From a bacterium (GTDB taxonomy: Bacteria; Zhuqueibacterota; QNDG01; JAGLOF01), in the NCBI GenBank assembly GCA_023139105.1, contig JAGLOF010000063.1, positions 1 through 46,352 on the forward strand: a DNA stretch of 46,352 bases, given 5' to 3'. The first letter of the stretch is position 1. Each line of letters begins with the position of its first letter. A program made the translations under genes and the position numbers. Positions 1 to 9,046 of the stretch are shown here, one piece after another. The notes beneath the pieces were generated by a model. The model saw nothing but the letters and a program-made list of their open reading frames with translations. It did no database searches and was not told the DNA's origin.

Positions 1-2
1 GC

Positions 3-227
3 TGTTGCCTGCACAAATGCCTCCCCGGCAGAGACAACGTTAAGTACGTATGTGTCAATTGCGAGGAGTTTCATCCCGAAGCAATCTCCCTACGCAGCGT
101 CGTCAATCAACAGTTCCCGCTGATGTTTGATGAGGCTGTTGCGATGCGTCTCCGGATGTTTTATCCAATCCACCTTCCAAGAATAAATCCCATGGCAAGC
201 AAAATGCCGAAAAGCAACTGCATTTGA
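3..227 (+). CDS. possible C-terminal end of a cysteine-rich protein (partial)
   Basis: An open frame runs in from the left edge for 74 codons and stops with TGA. Its first half carries a pattern like a zinc ribbon (Cys-Cys-x2-His-x-Cys, then a Cys-x2-Cys in VCVNCEEFHPE), followed by a helical stretch (FDEAVAMRLRMF). The last 20 or so codons overlap the end of the menA gene on the other strand and look like plain antisense sequence, so the real protein, if any, would overlap menA tail to tail by 67 bases. No family is recognised and no start is visible. It could be a chance frame. Confidence 0.3.
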   Translation, partial: CCLHKCLPGRDNVKYVCVNCEEFHPEAISLRSVVNQQFPLMFDEAVAMRLRMFYPIHLPRINPMASKMPKSNCI

Positions 228-1099
228 GCCGTAAGTCCGTCCAGCATTATAAAACCTTCGGAACGTGCCTTGCCTATTTTTACCAGTTGCCTTGCCCGTA
301 TGAATACCGGCAGTGTCACTAGTACAGTAAGAGGTGCTGCCATGGCAGGCAATATCAGACTACCGGCCAGGATGAAGGTCAATATAAGAATAAACGGTCC
401 AAGCATGAGCAGGGCATAGTAATCTGCAGAACGGCGATCTCCTAAAATGCCGGCCATTGTACGGCAGCCCTTTTTGGAATCAGTGTCTATATCGCGCCAA
501 TTATTGGCATGGAGAATACCAACGGTTAGGCTTACCATGGGTAGTGTCCATATAACAGGGGTCCAATCAAAGTGACCGGCCTGAACAAAATAACTCCCGA
601 AAACCGGAAGGAAACCAAAGGCCAAAAAGATGGCTATATCTCCCAGGGCGGCATATTTGAGGCAATACTTTTTTCCAGTATAACCCAGGGCAATAAAAAA
701 ACCGATAATACCCAATGCCAGTACAGGCCAGCCCGCTATCATAAATAATCTGAGGCCTATCACTATGCCTAGAGCAAGACACACAAAGGCAATATTCCTG
801 GCTTTTACAGGGGTAATCCAGCCTCTTACAACTCCGCCACTTATGGGTAATACCATGGAATCAAGGCCGCGGTTGAAATCATGACTGTCATTTAATAAGT
901 TGGCAGCAGTATGGAATAGTAGAACGCCGACAAGTGAGGCAAGAAAACGGTCCCACATTATTATATTGCCTTGATAAATTGCAATTGACTGTCCCAGTAG
1001 AACTGCACTCAGTGAAGCAGGGTAGGCAAATGCTCGTGTAATAGTTAGAATAAAGGCAAGGCCTTTAGGTCTTTGGGCGGCAGCATCATGTTGTGTCAT
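161..1099 (-). CDS. menA: 1,4-dihydroxy-2-naphthoate polyprenyltransferase (UbiA family)
   Basis: UbiA-superfamily integral membrane prenyltransferase. MenA attaches the polyprenyl tail to 1,4-dihydroxy-2-naphthoate in menaquinone synthesis. Both aspartate-rich motifs are visible: NDSHDFNRGLDS and NNWRDIDTDSKKGCRTMAG. The second, with the N-N-x-R-D-x-x-T-D pattern, favours MenA over UbiA or chlorophyll synthases. Eight or so hydrophobic segments follow one another. The frame is open up to 1225, but the residues before MTQHDAAAQ look like non-coding extension. The ATG at 1099 has GGGAA seven bases upstream and gives about 312 residues, close to the usual MenA length; an ATG at 1117 is the alternative. 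It diverges from the secreted-protein/rsfS/argS operon. No other men gene is in the window. Confidence 0.88.
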   Translation of the reverse strand: MTQHDAAAQRPKGLAFILTITRAFAYPASLSAVLLGQSIAIYQGNIIMWDRFLASLVGVLLFHTAANLLNDSHDFNRGLDSMVLPISGGVVRGWITPVKARNIAFVCLALGIVIGLRLFMIAGWPVLALGIIGFFIALGYTGKKYCLKYAALGDIAIFLAFGFLPVFGSYFVQAGHFDWTPVIWTLPMVSLTVGILHANNWRDIDTDSKKGCRTMAGILGDRRSADYYALLMLGPFILILTFILAGSLILPAMAAPLTVLVTLPVFIRARQLVKIGKARSEGFIMLDGLTAQMQLLFGILLAMGFILGRWIG

Positions 1100-1240
1100 A
1101 TTAAATTTCCCAATCATGTCAAGGTTTCGCACATTATAAGATGGCATAGAATACACAGATATGGCACTAATGTCAAGTGATAAGAGGTTTTTTATAAAAC
1201 ATATGATAATTATCGCCCTGAACACAGAAAATGGTTGATT

Positions 1241-1267
1241 TTGTTCGGATTAATATGTTATTATAAT
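1241..1267 (+). promoter_or_regulatory. candidate promoter for the 1305-4503 operon
   Basis: A perfect TATAAT lies at 1262-1267, with TTGTTC at 1241-1246 as the best -35 box. The 15-base spacer is short, so only the -10 box is convincing. It sits in the short gap between divergent menA and the secreted-protein gene. Confidence 0.3.
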
Positions 1268-1304
1268 ACTAGTCCAAATTATGACAGGAAAGAGGTTTAT
1301 GGTT

Positions 1305-1778
1305 ATGAATACCAAACGTATGCTTTCGGTTTTACTGATGATTTTGCTGATGGCGGCTGCCAGTTATGCACAGATTCCCGCTGGCCGGCAAAATACAGGA
1401 GGTAGTTCGGTGTTTGCCAGATCCAGGGGCTTTTTAGATGCCCTGTTTGATCCTTCAAAATTTACAATGACTCACAGTTATTCAATGTCTGTGGGCAGCT
1501 TTGGACGTGGAACATACAATAGTGGGCTCTACTTGAATACTATGCAGTGGAAGTTGGCTGATCTTTTATTCATGCAGATCAGCGTAGGCTATCATCACCA
1601 GCCTTTTGGTAAGTCAAATTTTTCAGGACAGGGTACTAATGAAGGGAAGTTTTTCCTGCGTCAGGCCTATTTGGAATATAAACCATCAAAAAATACGACA
1701 GTGAGCTTTGAATATCAATCCTTGCCGGCTCAGGCTCTATATGCATCACCCTTTGGATTGAGAACACGGCGTTGGTAA
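1305..1778 (+). CDS. small secreted or outer-membrane protein, unknown function
   Basis: A 157-residue protein with an N-terminal signal peptide: hydrophobic core LLMILLMAAAS, then cleavage after SYAQ. The mature part is rich in Ser, Gly, Phe and Tyr with alternating hydrophobic residues, such as the FMQISVGYHHQPF segment and the VSFEYQSLP stretch near the end, as in small beta-barrel or periplasmic proteins. The start at 1305 is chosen because AGGAAAGAGG ends nine bases before it; the upstream ATGs at 1281 and 1299 lack usable spacing. It heads a run of genes that continues with a LytR_C protein, rsfS and argS. The protein appears complete; no named family is recognised. Confidence 0.65.
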   Translation: MNTKRMLSVLLMILLMAAASYAQIPAGRQNTGGSSVFARSRGFLDALFDPSKFTMTHSYSMSVGSFGRGTYNSGLYLNTMQWKLADLLFMQISVGYHHQPFGKSNFSGQGTNEGKFFLRQAYLEYKPSKNTTVSFEYQSLPAQALYASPFGLRTRRW

Positions 1779-1869
1779 TGACACTTAGATTGCAGGAATC
1801 ATTTTATATTAGCAGGCCGGGAACCATGGTTCTCGGTCTTTTGTTTGCAAGCATTACAGAGGTGGATTG

Positions 1870-2484
1870 ATGGCTGCATCCAGAAGAAGAACTACACGTT
1901 CCACTAAAAAGTCTGCGCCCCGGAGAACGCCAAAAAAAGGTGGCGGTAATACCAAGTCCGGAGGCAGAAACAAGTCCGGTCTACTTGCACAACGGCCCCG
2001 TCGTGGAAGAAAATCCATAAGTATAAAAGATCAGGGGATGAGGGCGGGCATTGCTTTGTTTATTCTGCTTGACCTGCTACTTGTCTTTTTCTTTATAAAA
2101 CAGTGCGCAAAACCGGTTTCTGATCCTCTACAGCCCTTGACGCAGGATACAGTGAAAAGGCCTTTGCAAATTGAAATACTCAATGGTTGTGGTGTCGCAG
2201 GTATTGCGAATTACTACACTGAATTTCTTCGTTCCAGAGGATTTGATGTTGTAAAGACAGATAATTATATAGAAGGTGGCAGAGTATGTTTTTCAATTGA
2301 TAAGACTGTAGTAGTTGACAGACGTGGAAATATTAAAAAGGCTCAAAAGATTGCAAAGTCTTTGGGCATGAAACATAGTTCGGTAATTAGTGAACCCAAT
2401 GAGGCATATTTAATTGATGCTTCAGTTATTATAGGGGCGGATTACGAGTCCGTCCCGGCATGGCAATGGATGGAGAAAGAATAA
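1870..2484 (+). CDS. LytR C-terminal domain membrane protein
   Basis: A 204-residue protein with three parts. The first 55 residues are a very basic Arg/Lys/Gly/Ser-rich cytoplasmic tail. A single membrane helix (GIALFILLDLLLVFFFI) spans about residues 57-79. The extracytoplasmic part is a LytR_C-type domain starting at LQIEILNGCGVAGIA, the hallmark of the family, with GFDVVKTDNY following. LytR_C domains occur in cell-wall-linked LCP proteins, but no LCP catalytic domain is present, so the role in the envelope is unknown. AGAGGTGG lies just before the ATG at 1870; the TTG immediately upstream is not needed. The stop overlaps the rsfS start by one base (TAATG). Confidence 0.82.
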   Translation: MAASRRRTTRSTKKSAPRRTPKKGGGNTKSGGRNKSGLLAQRPRRGRKSISIKDQGMRAGIALFILLDLLLVFFFIKQCAKPVSDPLQPLTQDTVKRPLQIEILNGCGVAGIANYYTEFLRSRGFDVVKTDNYIEGGRVCFSIDKTVVVDRRGNIKKAQKIAKSLGMKHSSVISEPNEAYLIDASVIIGADYESVPAWQWMEKE

Positions 2485-2852
2485 TGCCGGAAATGACATC
2501 TAGACAAGTTGCATATAATGCGGCTCAATATGCCTTGAATCAAAAGGCAGAAAATGTAATACTGATAGATTTGAAAACCGTAACTTCAATGACAGATTAT
2601 TTTGTAGTCTGTCATGCCCAGACAGATATTCAAGTTAAAGCTATTGCTGATGCAGTTATGGATGGTCTTCGCATGGAGGGTGAGAAACCCTGGCATAGTG
2701 AGGGAATACATAGCCTTAACTGGGTATTATTGGATTATGTTGATATTGTTGTTCACATTTTTAAAAAAGATGTAAGAGAGTTTTACGGCCTGGAGAGCCT
2801 CTGGGGTGATGCACCGCAAGAACAAATAGTGGACGAATTGAATGAAAATTAA
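2484..2852 (+). CDS. rsfS: ribosomal silencing factor RsfS (Iojap family)
   Basis: A 122-residue RsfS/Iojap protein. The family binds ribosomal protein uL14 on the large subunit and blocks subunit joining when nutrients run low. Visible signatures are the VILIDLKTVTSMTDYFVVC block, the EGEKPWHSEG turn, and the W-V-L-L-D-Y-x-D-I-V-V-H-I-F core strand followed by REFYGLESLWGDA. The start at 2484 has GGAGA seven bases upstream and overlaps the previous stop; the frame is open further upstream inside the LytR_C gene but that is not needed. LytR_C and rsfS are adjacent in many bacteria. The end overlaps argS by 11 bases, so the two are probably translated together. Confidence 0.93.
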   Translation: MPEMTSRQVAYNAAQYALNQKAENVILIDLKTVTSMTDYFVVCHAQTDIQVKAIADAVMDGLRMEGEKPWHSEGIHSLNWVLLDYVDIVVHIFKKDVREFYGLESLWGDAPQEQIVDELNEN

Positions 2853-4503
2853 TGAATATATACAACAATGTATAGTTAGTGCTACCAGTCGGGCAGGTCT
2901 CGATACATCCTGTCTGTCGAAATCTACAGTATCAACTCCCAAACAGAAAGGCCATGGCGATGTGGCTTCAAACGCCGCCATGATACTTGCGTCACAGGCC
3001 CGCTCTAATCCAAGGCAGATTGCTCAGACATTGATTGATAATTTTGATCTTGATCCGGCATATATCGCTGATGTTTCAATTGCAGGCCCGGGCTTTATCA
3101 ATTTTACCATGAGTAATGATTATTTGTTTGAAGGGCTTGCCGGGATTATTCAGATGGGTGAGAACTATGGCTGTTCACAATGGGGCGGTGGAGCAAAAAC
3201 TCAAGTAGAATTTGTCAGTGCCAACCCAACAGGTCCTCTCACAATAGGTCATGGACGGCAGGCTGTCCTGGGTGACACGGTTGCACGGCTTTTAGAAGCG
3301 ACAGGCCATGATGTATTTCGCGAGTATTACTTTAATGATGCCGGCAGGCAGATGCGTGTCCTGGGTGATTCTGTTAGGCTGCGTTATCTGGAACTTCTAG
3401 GCGAAGACGCTGTGCTTTCCGAAGACCATTATCAGGGTGAGTATATAAGAGATATTGCTCAGACAGCTATCGATGAAAAAGGAAACTCATTAAAAGATTC
3501 TGATGAGCTTGAATATTTCAAGAAATTGGCAGAACATGCAATTTTTGAAGAGATAAAAAGAACAATCTCTCGTCTTGGATTTGAATTTGATCGTTTTTTC
3601 AATGAACTCTCACTCTATGAATCAGGAAAGATTGATGAGGTCAAGGCGATCCTGGATCGCAAGGGATTGATATATGAATCTGAAGGGGCTACGTGGCTTA
3701 AAACAACAGATATGGGTATGGATCAGGATCGTGTCATAATTAAATCCAGTGGCGAACCTACTTATCGCCTTCCTGATATAGCATATCACAGAGATAAAAT
3801 GGAGCGTGGATTTGATCTGGTTGTAGATATTTTCGGATCTGACCATGTGGCAACCTATCCCGATGTTCTGGCTGCTTTAGATGCAATGGACTATGATAAA
3901 GCAAAAGTAAAAGTGTTAATCCATCAATTTGTAACGCTGATGGAGGGTAAGGAAAAAGTAAAGATGTCTACGCGTAAGGCAAATTTTGTCACACTGGATG
4001 AATTGATGGATGAGGTAGGAACAGATGTAACGCGTTATTTTTTCCTGAACCGTTCTATGAACAGTCATCTTAATTTTGATTTGTCATTGGCAAAAACCGA
4101 ATCTGATGAGAATCCTGTCTATTATGTTCAATATGCACATGCCAGGACTTGTTCTGTGATTCGGCATGCTGAAGAACAGGGGCATGATCTCTCAACAGAA
4201 GCAGATATAACACTCTTGGATGCGCCGGAAGAACTGGCCCTCATGAAGATTTTATTAATATATCCTGATATAGTAAGTCTGGCAGCAAGAGAATATGCAC
4301 CACATAAGATACCCACATACCTTGAAGAGGCTGCCAGTGCTTATCACAGGTTTCAGCATGCCGGTAAAGTAGATGCATCTCTTCGTGTGGTTACGGATAA
4401 TGTCCATACAACTGCCGCCCGTATTGTTTTGTGTAGAGCAACAAGGCTGGTATTGGCTAACGGTCTGCATTTATTAGGGATTTCTGCACCTGAAAAAATG
4501 TAG
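2842..4503 (+). CDS. argS: arginyl-tRNA synthetase
   Basis: Class I aminoacyl-tRNA synthetase that charges tRNA-Arg. At 553 residues it has normal family length. The N-terminal Arg_tRNA_synt_N domain includes the KGHGDVASNAA region. The catalytic core begins at VEFVSANPTGPLTIGHGR, where the HIGH signature appears as the usual ArgS form (GHGR). The KMSK-type loop is KMSTR at about residue 374. The C-terminal DALR anticodon-binding domain begins near YYVQYAHARTCS and contains AASAYHRFQHAGKV. It starts inside the rsfS tail. No terminator is obvious just after the stop. Confidence 0.96.
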   Translation: MKINEYIQQCIVSATSRAGLDTSCLSKSTVSTPKQKGHGDVASNAAMILASQARSNPRQIAQTLIDNFDLDPAYIADVSIAGPGFINFTMSNDYLFEGLAGIIQMGENYGCSQWGGGAKTQVEFVSANPTGPLTIGHGRQAVLGDTVARLLEATGHDVFREYYFNDAGRQMRVLGDSVRLRYLELLGEDAVLSEDHYQGEYIRDIAQTAIDEKGNSLKDSDELEYFKKLAEHAIFEEIKRTISRLGFEFDRFFNELSLYESGKIDEVKAILDRKGLIYESEGATWLKTTDMGMDQDRVIIKSSGEPTYRLPDIAYHRDKMERGFDLVVDIFGSDHVATYPDVLAALDAMDYDKAKVKVLIHQFVTLMEGKEKVKMSTRKANFVTLDELMDEVGTDVTRYFFLNRSMNSHLNFDLSLAKTESDENPVYYVQYAHARTCSVIRHAEEQGHDLSTEADITLLDAPEELALMKILLIYPDIVSLAAREYAPHKIPTYLEEAASAYHRFQHAGKVDASLRVVTDNVHTTAARIVLCRATRLVLANGLHLLGISAPEKM

Positions 4504-4928
4504 TTTTATAAGTTCTTCACGAAGTAGTAAAGAAAATAGGTTCTATGTCGAATAGTGTGGTTAGATATCCGGAAAATAATTAAGCCACAGATAAACACAG
4601 ATGAAACACGGAAAAAAGATGAGTTTAATATATGAAGAACTAATAAAGTGTTTTTGTTTTAAAATTATGTTTTTAGTTGTTCGTCTTGTTCGTTTTGTTA
4701 GTTGCTAATTTTCCTATTGTTCTGTGTCTCCTTTACAGGAATGAACGCCTCTTTTTTCTTATTAACGCCGATTCCCTCTACCTTTGTAATGCATCTACTG
4801 CTACAGCATAATTTTTTTAAGAGTGTTGAAGTAAAATTGCTTGTTTGTCAGCAGTAATGAAGTTATATTTGTGTTTATTATATATTGCCAGGCAATTGTT
4901 GAAATGCGTTTTCCCGGAGGTAAGTAAG
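4504..4928. other. intergenic region with one repeat arm
   Basis: This 425-base gap holds no convincing gene. It contains one arm of the CCACRGAT repeat family (4584-4612) and a short three-unit degenerate 9-mer near 4680 built on GTTCGTTTT-like units. The end of the gap contains open frame belonging to the upstream extension of the CotH gene, which is not thought to be translated. Confidence 0.5.
4584..4612. repeat. single arm of the CCACRGAT intergenic repeat family
   Basis: GCCACAGATAAACACAGAT followed by GAAACACGG resembles the arms of the paired elements at 43388-43609 and 45990-46139 (CCACGG...ACACGGAT). Only a weak, partial matching arm (TTCTGTGTCTCC, near 4720) is seen nearby, so this copy may be degenerate. 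Confidence 0.5.
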
Positions 4929-4931
4929 GTG
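4916..4931 (+). promoter_or_regulatory. ribosome binding site deciding a GTG start
   Basis: GGAGG at 4916-4920 lies eight bases before GTG at 4929. The same frame is open to 4845, but only the GTG start puts a normal signal peptide at the N-terminus. Confidence 0.7.
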
Positions 4932-7883
4932 TATCGATTATTAATGTTGTTTTTTATGTTATATGTATCCATTTCCCCAACCGCATGGGCTCAGGAACAG
5001 ATTGTTATCAATGAGATACTCGCTTCCAATGTTTCAATTATAGCCGATGAAGCCGGTGAATATGATGATTGGATTGAGTTATATAATCCAACCGGATCAT
5101 ACATTGATGTTGGTGGCTGGTTTCTCTCAGACGATAGGGAAAATCCATTAAAATGTCAGTTGCCGCATGGACGTTCTGATTTAACCCGCATGGCTCCCGG
5201 AGCATATCTGCTCATATGGGCTGATGGTGATACCACTGACACAGCCCTTCATGTATCATTTAAGCTCTCAAAAAGTGGAGAATGGGTGTGGTTGTCCCGG
5301 CAGAATTCCATTGTGGTAGACAGCGTCTCTTTTCCTGCTCAGTCATCCGATGTGTCGTGGAGTCGATTTGCAGATGGTACAGATGTCAATTATTCTTTTT
5401 CTTCACCTACGCCGGGACATCCCAATGTTCGCAGGTTAACACAGTCAGTCTCCAGATCACAGGGAGTGTATTCTGAGGGGTTTTTTCTTAAAATTTCTAC
5501 CGATGTACTCAATGGTGTAATCAGGTATACAACAAATGGAGCTGATGTTTCAGTTGAAAGTTTAGAGTATCAAGCTGAAATTGAAATTAGAAAATGTATT
5601 ATACTTAAAATTCGTGTGTTCGACAATAACCAGCCTGTTACTGATCAGACTGTGCATACCTATATTATAGGTGATGATTCTTTACCTGTATTATCCGTTG
5701 TAATTCCCTGGGGTGATTTGTGGGATGCGAATACGGGCATATACGTCCAATATGAAATGCGAGGCAGGACATGGGAAAGACCTTGTATTATGAGTCTGTT
5801 TGAAGAAGGTGATATCAAGTTTGAAGTGCCATGCGGACTTCGTATACATGGTAATATTTCGAGGCAGTTTGATAAAAAGAGTTTGCGAGTCCATTTCCGT
5901 GGTGAATATGGCTGTAAAAATTTGAAGTATCCGGTATTTGATCAACTACCTGAGCTAGGTACATTTGATTCTTTAATTTTATATACAGGTTCAAGAGACC
6001 ATGCTGCCTGTGCTTCAAATTATACATATTTAGCTGATGTTTTAAGCCATTCGCTTTTTAGTGATATAGGTGGCCTCAATTCAGCATCAAAACCTGTCAT
6101 ACTATATCTGAATGCCAGCTTTTGGGGTATTTATTGGATCCGGGAAAATATTGATGGTGATTATCTTAAAAATAAAGGGTTTTCGGAGAATGCCGACCTG
6201 TTGAGAGATCAATTCAACTTATATCCGGATATACGTGCCGGAGATGATATATATTGGTCAGAAACATTTGAATTTATCCGTCTTAATGATATGTCGCTTC
6301 AATCAAATTATATGTCTGTTAAAATACAATATATTGATATTAATAGTTTTATTGATTATTACATCACTAATTTTTTTATTGGTAATTGGGCATGGATGCG
6401 TGAAAATGTTGATAGATATAGAGATAGAGAAGGAGATCCCCGATGGAAATGGATTATGTGGGATACGGATGTGTCGTGGAGGTGGGGAGCTGATTTAAAT
6501 ATAATGAAGTCAAAGTTGGAAGAGAGAGATAGTTCATATCCGGGAGAATATACATGGTATAACCTGATTTTTAATAAATTATTAGCTAATCATGAATTTA
6601 ATAGACAATTCCTGAATCGATATGCTGACTTACTGAATACATTGTTTTTAACGGATCATGTTTTAACTCATCTGGACTCCATGGCCCAGTTAATTAGAGA
6701 TGATATGCGGAAGGAGGAGATTCGTTGGGAACCCAGTTGGTCATACTGGGAAAGTAATGTAAACAATATCCGTGAATTTGCTCAATTAAGACCAGAGAAG
6801 ATAAAGGATCATATACTTGATTTTTTTAATCTGGCAGGCATGTTTAATATCTGTATTAAAGAACCGGTAGGACGTGGGACAATTTATTTAAATTCATTAA
6901 AGTTGAAGATGTTTCCTTTTACCGGGGATTATTTTCAATCTATCCCAATAACCTTAAGAGCTGTACCGGATCCAGGTTATTTCTTTACTGGTTGGTCTGA
7001 GCCGGCTGTCACCAATCTGGATTCCTTAAGCTATACATTAATAAAGGATATAACAGTTCAGCCCATTTTCAAAAGGATCGATGTTAAGAGTTCTGTCATT
7101 ATAAACGAGTTCAACTATAATAGTCATGCTAATCATGATTCCGGTGATTGGATAGAACTGTATAATCCAACTGATGATACAGTCGATCTTTCGGGCTGGT
7201 ATATAAAAGACTCGGATGAGGCGCATAGGTACACGGTTCCGGAGAATATAACAATAGCTGGCCATTCGTTCTTTGTCATCTGCAGGGATAGTCTTCGTTT
7301 TCAGGCATGTTTCCCCGGCTGCACTAATGTTATCGGAAATTTAGGATTTGGATTAAGTGGTGATGGAGATACAATAATGTTGTTTGATACAGTCGGGGCA
7401 TTGGTGGATTGTGTAACCTATGATGATGATGTGCCCTGGCCTGCAGCACCAGATGGAAATGGGCCGACATTGGAGCTTAAAGACCCATCATTCGATAATG
7501 CCATGGCGGAGAGCTGGCAGGCCAGTCAGGGCCACGGTAGCCCCGGAGCAGCTAATGATACGGATGGAGAACTCTCAGGCATCACAGATGGGAAGCTGAG
7601 GCCGGAGGCATTTCAGCTATTACAGAATTATCCTAATCCTTTTAATCCGGAGACTGTTATTGAATTTTATCTGCCGGGAGATGGTGATATCTATTTATCT
7701 GTTTTTGATATCAATGGCAGACTTGTTTATGATAAAAATTTCAGTGCTGTTGCAGGCAGGCACCTCCATACCTGGCGAGCAATTGATGTACATAGCGGAA
7801 GTATATTGCCATCGGGTGTATATATTGTTATGCTGAAGAGTGCTACGGAGACGCGCCATATTAAAATGCTCTTGCTTCGTTAA
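4929..7883 (+). CDS. secreted CotH-kinase and lamin-tail-domain protein with Por sorting tail
   Basis: A 984-residue secreted protein. In order: signal peptide (1-22, cleavage after AWAQ); a lamin-tail domain (about 27-167, IVINEILASN and WIELYNPTG); a chitobiase-like segment (about 175-250, GVIRYTTNGADV); a CotH-kinase domain (about 250-530) with LRIHGNISRQFDKKSLRVHF, WGIYWIRENIDG and WKWIMWDTDVSW; a Listeria/Bacteroides-type repeat (LRAVPDPGYFFTGWSEPA, about 670-705); a second lamin-tail domain (about 722-825); and a type IX secretion tail starting at LLQNYPNPFNPETVIEF. CotH proteins include spore-coat protein kinases, but the substrate of secreted bacterial homologues is unknown. It is a single gene closed by the terminator at 7919. 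The start is the GTG backed by GGAGG. Confidence 0.85.
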   Translation: MYRLLMLFFMLYVSISPTAWAQEQIVINEILASNVSIIADEAGEYDDWIELYNPTGSYIDVGGWFLSDDRENPLKCQLPHGRSDLTRMAPGAYLLIWADGDTTDTALHVSFKLSKSGEWVWLSRQNSIVVDSVSFPAQSSDVSWSRFADGTDVNYSFSSPTPGHPNVRRLTQSVSRSQGVYSEGFFLKISTDVLNGVIRYTTNGADVSVESLEYQAEIEIRKCIILKIRVFDNNQPVTDQTVHTYIIGDDSLPVLSVVIPWGDLWDANTGIYVQYEMRGRTWERPCIMSLFEEGDIKFEVPCGLRIHGNISRQFDKKSLRVHFRGEYGCKNLKYPVFDQLPELGTFDSLILYTGSRDHAACASNYTYLADVLSHSLFSDIGGLNSASKPVILYLNASFWGIYWIRENIDGDYLKNKGFSENADLLRDQFNLYPDIRAGDDIYWSETFEFIRLNDMSLQSNYMSVKIQYIDINSFIDYYITNFFIGNWAWMRENVDRYRDREGDPRWKWIMWDTDVSWRWGADLNIMKSKLEERDSSYPGEYTWYNLIFNKLLANHEFNRQFLNRYADLLNTLFLTDHVLTHLDSMAQLIRDDMRKEEIRWEPSWSYWESNVNNIREFAQLRPEKIKDHILDFFNLAGMFNICIKEPVGRGTIYLNSLKLKMFPFTGDYFQSIPITLRAVPDPGYFFTGWSEPAVTNLDSLSYTLIKDITVQPIFKRIDVKSSVIINEFNYNSHANHDSGDWIELYNPTDDTVDLSGWYIKDSDEAHRYTVPENITIAGHSFFVICRDSLRFQACFPGCTNVIGNLGFGLSGDGDTIMLFDTVGALVDCVTYDDDVPWPAAPDGNGPTLELKDPSFDNAMAESWQASQGHGSPGAANDTDGELSGITDGKLRPEAFQLLQNYPNPFNPETVIEFYLPGDGDIYLSVFDINGRLVYDKNFSAVAGRHLHTWRAIDVHSGSILPSGVYIVMLKSATETRHIKMLLLR

Positions 7884-7918
7884 TGTTTTTTCCTTTAATT
7901 ATTCATTGTTCATTCATG

Positions 7919-7945
7919 CCGGGACTAATTCATCCCGGTTTTCTT
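7919..7945 (+). terminator. rho-independent terminator after the CotH gene
   Basis: A six-base-pair perfect stem CCGGGA/TCCCGG with an eight-base loop is followed directly by TTTTCTT. It separates the CotH gene from the PfkB kinase gene. Confidence 0.8.
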
Positions 7946-7970
7946 GTGACCTGAAATCAAGGAGCCCATT

Positions 7971-8930
7971 GTGAAGTTAATTGTCACCGGGTCTATCGCT
8001 TTTGATTATCTTATGTCTTTCCCCGGCAAATTTTCCGATCATATAATTGCCGATCAACTAAAAAATATAAGTGTAAGTTTTTTGGTTGATAATTTGAATC
8101 GGCGTCGTGGTGGATGTGCAGGTAATATTGTTTATTCACTTGCCCTGCTGGGTGAGAAACCGTTGTTGGTTGGGTCTGCAGGTCAGGATTTTTCTGACTA
8201 TGGCAGAGATCTGGCTGAAATTGGTGTCGATCTTTCAATGGTCAAAATAGTTGACAGCGTCTTTACAGCTTCATTTTTCTGCAATACAGATAGCGAGAAT
8301 AATCAGATTGCATCTTTCTATACGGGAGCCATGCAGTATGCCAGAGAAATTGATATTGCATCTTTGGCAGGCGAGTCTGTGCTGGCAATTATCAGCCCCA
8401 ATGATCCGGAAGCCATGGTCAGGAATGCCAGGACTTGCAGAGAAAAAGGAATACCCTTTATCTATGACCCCAGTCAGCAGATTGCCCGCATGGATGGGGA
8501 TGCATTAGTCGATTCTGCCCGTGGTGCCAGGATATTGATAGTAAATGAGTATGAATTGGCCATGTTTAAGAAAAAAACCGGACTGGATGATGCAGGCCTC
8601 GCAGAGTTGGCAGAGGTGGTTATTGTCACTTTGGGAGAACGAGGTACAGAAATAAGACTGGCTGAACGCATTGTAAATATTCCAATAGCGCAACCAGAGA
8701 AAATTTTGGATCCTACAGGTGTTGGTGACGCCTTCCGTTCGGGCCTGATGACAGGATTGGCTAATGGTCTCTCATGGGAGACCTCCGGACGGATTGGCAG
8801 CCTTGCTGCCACATATGTACTTGAAACAGATGGACCACAAAGCCATCACTACAATGTTGAGGATTTTGTACAGAGATTTATTACAGTATTCGGTGGCAAT
8901 GATGAAGTCGTTCAGCTATTGGAGAGATGA
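7971..8930 (+). CDS. PfkB-family sugar or nucleoside kinase
   Basis: A 319-residue ribokinase-fold kinase that transfers phosphate from ATP to a sugar or nucleoside. The N-terminal PfkB signature region is GGCAGNIVYSLALLG. The C-terminal signature is LDPTGVGDAFRSGLMTG, with the catalytic Asp in GVGDAF and the anion hole just before it. The long lid loop (FSDHIIADQLKNISVSFLV) resembles the adenosine-kinase-like branch seen in archaea and many candidate phyla. The start is GTG with AAGGAG six bases upstream. mtnA follows 116 bases later on the same strand, so a role in handling adenosine or methylthioribose from SAM by-products is a reasonable inference but is not proven by the sequence. Confidence 0.85.
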   Translation: MKLIVTGSIAFDYLMSFPGKFSDHIIADQLKNISVSFLVDNLNRRRGGCAGNIVYSLALLGEKPLLVGSAGQDFSDYGRDLAEIGVDLSMVKIVDSVFTASFFCNTDSENNQIASFYTGAMQYAREIDIASLAGESVLAIISPNDPEAMVRNARTCREKGIPFIYDPSQQIARMDGDALVDSARGARILIVNEYELAMFKKKTGLDDAGLAELAEVVIVTLGERGTEIRLAERIVNIPIAQPEKILDPTGVGDAFRSGLMTGLANGLSWETSGRIGSLAATYVLETDGPQSHHYNVEDFVQRFITVFGGNDEVVQLLER

Positions 8931-9046
8931 TGGAAATTATGATTTGTCGTTTATCGATTTCATCCCGGGGCCATACTGATATTATTGGATTTTGATAATC
9001 GTCCGCGGCAGAGAGAGATTATCCTTCAATTTACAGGGGAATAAGT

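Noticed and set aside
4845..4928. Longer N-terminus for the CotH protein from TTG at 4845 or ATG at 4857
   Set aside because: It would bury the signal peptide; the GGAGG-GTG start at 4929 is better.
8931..9046. SAM riboswitch before mtnA
   Set aside because: The gap is short and shows no SAM-riboswitch core or nested stems that I can recognise.
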